Positions 62,110 to 64,000 of a DNA stretch of 64,000 nt are shown piece by piece. This DNA is from Pseudomonas sp. GM50. Lineage in GTDB: Bacteria > Pseudomonadota > Gammaproteobacteria > Pseudomonadales > Pseudomonadaceae. The stretch spans positions 1-64,000 of the forward strand of contig NZ_AKJK01000137.1 of assembly GCF_000282375.1 (NCBI RefSeq), written 5' to 3'. Each line of letters opens with the position of its first letter. Within the stretch, counting starts at the first letter, position 1. Position numbers and translations under genes: made by a program. The notes under the pieces are model-generated. The model searched no databases. It saw only the letters and a program-made list of their open reading frames with translations, and had not been told where the DNA came from.

Positions 62110-63291
62110 TTACAGCTCTACAACAACAGCTTGGGAAGCACGGGTCGCTTTAGCCCGTGCAGCCTCGATCGACTCATCACGCGCCAACGCCACACCCATC
62201 CGACGCTGGCCATTGACCTCAGGCTTGCCGAACAGACGCAACGCAGTATCCGGCTCACTCAACGCAGCGCCCAAATTGGCAAATGCGGTCTGAGTCGACT
62301 GCCCTTCTACCAGAATCACCGCCGAAGCCGATGGACCGAACTGACGGATCAATGGAATCGGCAGGCCCAGGATCGCCCGTGCGTGCAGCGCGAACTGCGA
62401 CAGGTCCTGGGAAATCAGGGTCACCAGACCGGTGTCATGCGGACGCGGCGAGACTTCGCTGAACCACACCTGATCACCCTTGATGAACAGTTCGACGCCA
62501 AACAAACCACGGCCACCCAAGGCTTCGGTCACGGCTTTGGCAACGCGCTCGGATTCAGCCAGAGCAACCGGGCTCATGGCTTGTGGCTGCCAGGATTCCT
62601 GGTAGTCGCCCTTCTCCTGACGGTGGCCAACCGGCGCACAGAACGTGGTGCCGCCAACGTGGCGTACGGTCAGCAGGGTGATTTCGTAGTCGAAGTCGAT
62701 GAAGCCTTCGATGATCACGCGACCTTTACCGGCGCGGCCACCTTCTTGAGCGTAATCCCAGGCCTTGCGCACGTCATCGACACTGCGCAGCAGGCTCTGG
62801 CCTTTGCCCGAGGAACTCATGACCGGTTTGACCACGCATGGGAAACCCAGATCGTCGACAGCCTTGCTGTAGTCCTCGAAGGTGTCGGCGAAGTAGTACG
62901 GCGACGTCGGCAGGCCCAGCTCTTCAGCGGCCAGGCGACGGATGCCTTCGCGGTTCATGGTCAGCTGCGCGGCGCGAGCGGTCGGAACCACGGTGAAGCC
63001 TTCGGACTCCAGCTCTACCAGGGTCGCGGTGGCGATGGCTTCGATTTCCGGCACGATGAAGTGCGGCTTCTCGGCTTCGATCACTGCACGCAGGGCGGCA
63101 CCGTCGAGCATGTTGATCACATGGCTGCGATGGGCGACTTGCATGGCCGGCGCATTGGCGTAGCGATCCACGGCAATCACTTCAACGCCCAGGCGTTGCA
63201 GCTCGATCACCACTTCCTTGCCCAACTCACCACAGCCACACAGCAATACGCGGGTCGCGGTTGGCGACAATGGAGTTCCGATACGGGTCAT
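62110..63291 (-). CDS. purT: Formate-dependent GAR transformylase PurT
   Basis: ATP-grasp enzyme making formylglycinamide ribonucleotide from GAR, formate and ATP in purine synthesis. Key parts are the N-terminal GCGELGKEVVIELQRLGVEV, VVKPVMSSSGKGQSLL in the ATP-grasp fold and the metal-binding VWFSEVSPRPHDTG. It has 393 residues. It is monocistronic or followed only by the repeat. Confidence 0.97.
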   Translation of the reverse strand: MTRIGTPLSPTATRVLLCGCGELGKEVVIELQRLGVEVIAVDRYANAPAMQVAHRSHVINMLDGAALRAVIEAEKPHFIVPEIEAIATATLVELESEGFTVVPTARAAQLTMNREGIRRLAAEELGLPTSPYYFADTFEDYSKAVDDLGFPCVVKPVMSSSGKGQSLLRSVDDVRKAWDYAQEGGRAGKGRVIIEGFIDFDYEITLLTVRHVGGTTFCAPVGHRQEKGDYQESWQPQAMSPVALAESERVAKAVTEALGGRGLFGVELFIKGDQVWFSEVSPRPHDTGLVTLISQDLSQFALHARAILGLPIPLIRQFGPSASAVILVEGQSTQTAFANLGAALSEPDTALRLFGKPEVNGQRRMGVALARDESIEAARAKATRASQAVVVEL

Positions 63292-63390
63292 CTCAGGTCC
63301 TCAAGAAGCGGATCATCGAGGGATGCGGTGCCTGGCACGCTTCCCATGGGGAGAAAGCGCGGCATTTTACATGAACCTGAGGGTTTGGCT

Positions 63391-63858
63391 TCAGCTGACA
63401 ACGGCCTGATTACGCAGGCGCCAGGCCATGATCAGCCATACAACCGTCACACCTGCGAACTTCGAGCCCATGGCGGTGAGGATCACGGCCGGCGTGAAGG
63501 CATCGATCATGCCGAAGAAAATGAAGGTGTCCAGCGGGATGCTCAGCGCCGAACTTATCCACAGGCGATCATGCAATGGCCGCTTGGTGATGCTGAACAC
63601 CAGCCAGTCGATGCACTCGGACACGGCGAATGCGATCGCGCTGGCCAGCGCGATGGACGGGTCGGAAGTGACATAGGACAGCACCAACGCCACCAGCATC
63701 GCCGCGATCGCGCCGTGGCCGAAGCGGGTTTGCACCATGTCGCGCAGCACGAACACCAGACCACCCCAGGCCGACCAGATGATGTCCAGGTGCGGGGCGC
63801 TGGAAAAGGCGTAATTGATCAGCACGACGCTGCTGATGTAGGCGATCAGGAAGAGCAT
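63391..63858 (-). CDS. VUT/DUF165 family transporter (queuosine-precursor-like)
   Basis: Small membrane protein of 155 residues with five or six spans, of the YhhQ/VUT (DUF165) family, known in E. coli for uptake of queuosine precursors. Motifs include LVFVLRDMVQTRFG, AFAVSECIDWLVFS and SIPLDTFIFFGMI. It is shorter than E. coli YhhQ (about 220 residues), so the substrate assignment is tentative. It lies 99 bases upstream of purT on the same strand. Confidence 0.85.
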   Translation of the reverse strand: MLFLIAYISSVVLINYAFSSAPHLDIIWSAWGGLVFVLRDMVQTRFGHGAIAAMLVALVLSYVTSDPSIALASAIAFAVSECIDWLVFSITKRPLHDRLWISSALSIPLDTFIFFGMIDAFTPAVILTAMGSKFAGVTVVWLIMAWRLRNQAVVS

Positions 63859-63937
63859 GGGGCGGGAGTACCTGTCGATTTTGGTGCACAGGGTACTTCA
63901 TCCTCAACGCACAAATCACCTGTGGCTAAGGAGCTTT

Positions 63938-64000
63938 GTGGCGAGGGGGCTTGCCCCCGTTGCGCTGCGAAGCGGCGCTAAACCTGCGACTTTATTCTTT
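63938..64000. repeat. REP arm, GTGGCGAGGGGGCTTGCCCC family, cut by the window end
   Basis: The left arm GTGGCGAGGGGGCTTGCCCC with inner GCGCTGCGAAGCGGCG is present; the matching right arm would lie beyond the window. Confidence 0.8.

Overview
This window is chromosomal DNA of a Pseudomonas, most likely from the P. fluorescens group. Evidence: uniformly GC-rich genes, familiar Pseudomonas gene orders (second Lon-icp-yhhN; guaB-guaA; xseA-M23 peptidase; ndk-rlmN-pilW-rodZ-ispG-hisS-yfgM-bamB-der; iscRSUA-hscBA-fdx-iscX; trmJ-cysE/suhB; rpsP-rimM-trmD-rplS; ffh/ypjD-corC), and at least four families of REP-like inverted repeats (TAGGAGCGAGGCTTGCCCGCG, GTGGGAGCGAGCCTGCTCGCG, GTGGCGAGGGGGCTTGCCCC and TAGGAGCTGCCGAAGGCTGC types) in nearly every larger intergenic gap. 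No tRNA, rRNA, CRISPR array, prophage, integrase or transposase was seen.

Layout. 1-4.5 kb: a second Lon protease (AsrA-like), a chagasin-type cysteine-protease-inhibitor lipoprotein and a YhhN membrane protein, then an AT-rich orphan gene with its own perfect hairpin. 4.6-8.4 kb: wobble-base modification genes cmoA-cmoB (+) facing tadA, which is coupled to a Tat-exported multicopper oxidase (-). 8.4-9.9 kb: repeats, and a small DUF6124-like gene behind an apparently highly structured leader. 9.9-18.3 kb: a complete trehalose PTS locus: divergent regulator treR with twin palindromic operators, treP (EIIBC), treC, a LamB-type porin, an EIIA-HPr-EI fusion and a terminal EIIB-like protein that has lost its phospho-cysteine. 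18.4-23.1 kb: a 1572-residue dermonecrotic-type toxin with an internal tandem duplication.

23.2-36 kb: purine genes guaB-guaA, a zinc-ribbon protein, a TauE/SafE transporter divergent from a LysR regulator, xseA, an M23 peptidase, leuA with a possible leader peptide, and a coupled aminotransferase/omega-amidase pair. 36.4-53.2 kb: one long minus-strand block covering outer-membrane assembly, isoprenoid, ribosome and translation functions, nucleotide balance, the entire Isc iron-sulfur operon, cysE and trmJ. 53.4-64 kb: suhB, the rpsP operon, ffh, ypjD, a CNNM/CBS protein, an MHS-family transporter, purT and a queuosine-precursor-transporter-like protein.

Functional links: trehalose is taken up through the porin and phosphorylated via the dedicated fusion phosphorelay and TreP, and then hydrolysed by TreC. 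The Isc operon feeds Fe-S enzymes encoded nearby (IspG, RlmN). CysE starts the synthesis of the cysteine that IscS uses. The most unusual items are the duplicated toxin whose two putative effector domains both lack the expected GExH histidine, the cysteine-less EIIB-like protein, the structured leader at about 9.07-9.29 kb, and a terminator hairpin whose loop carries a consensus -10 box between iscX and ndk.
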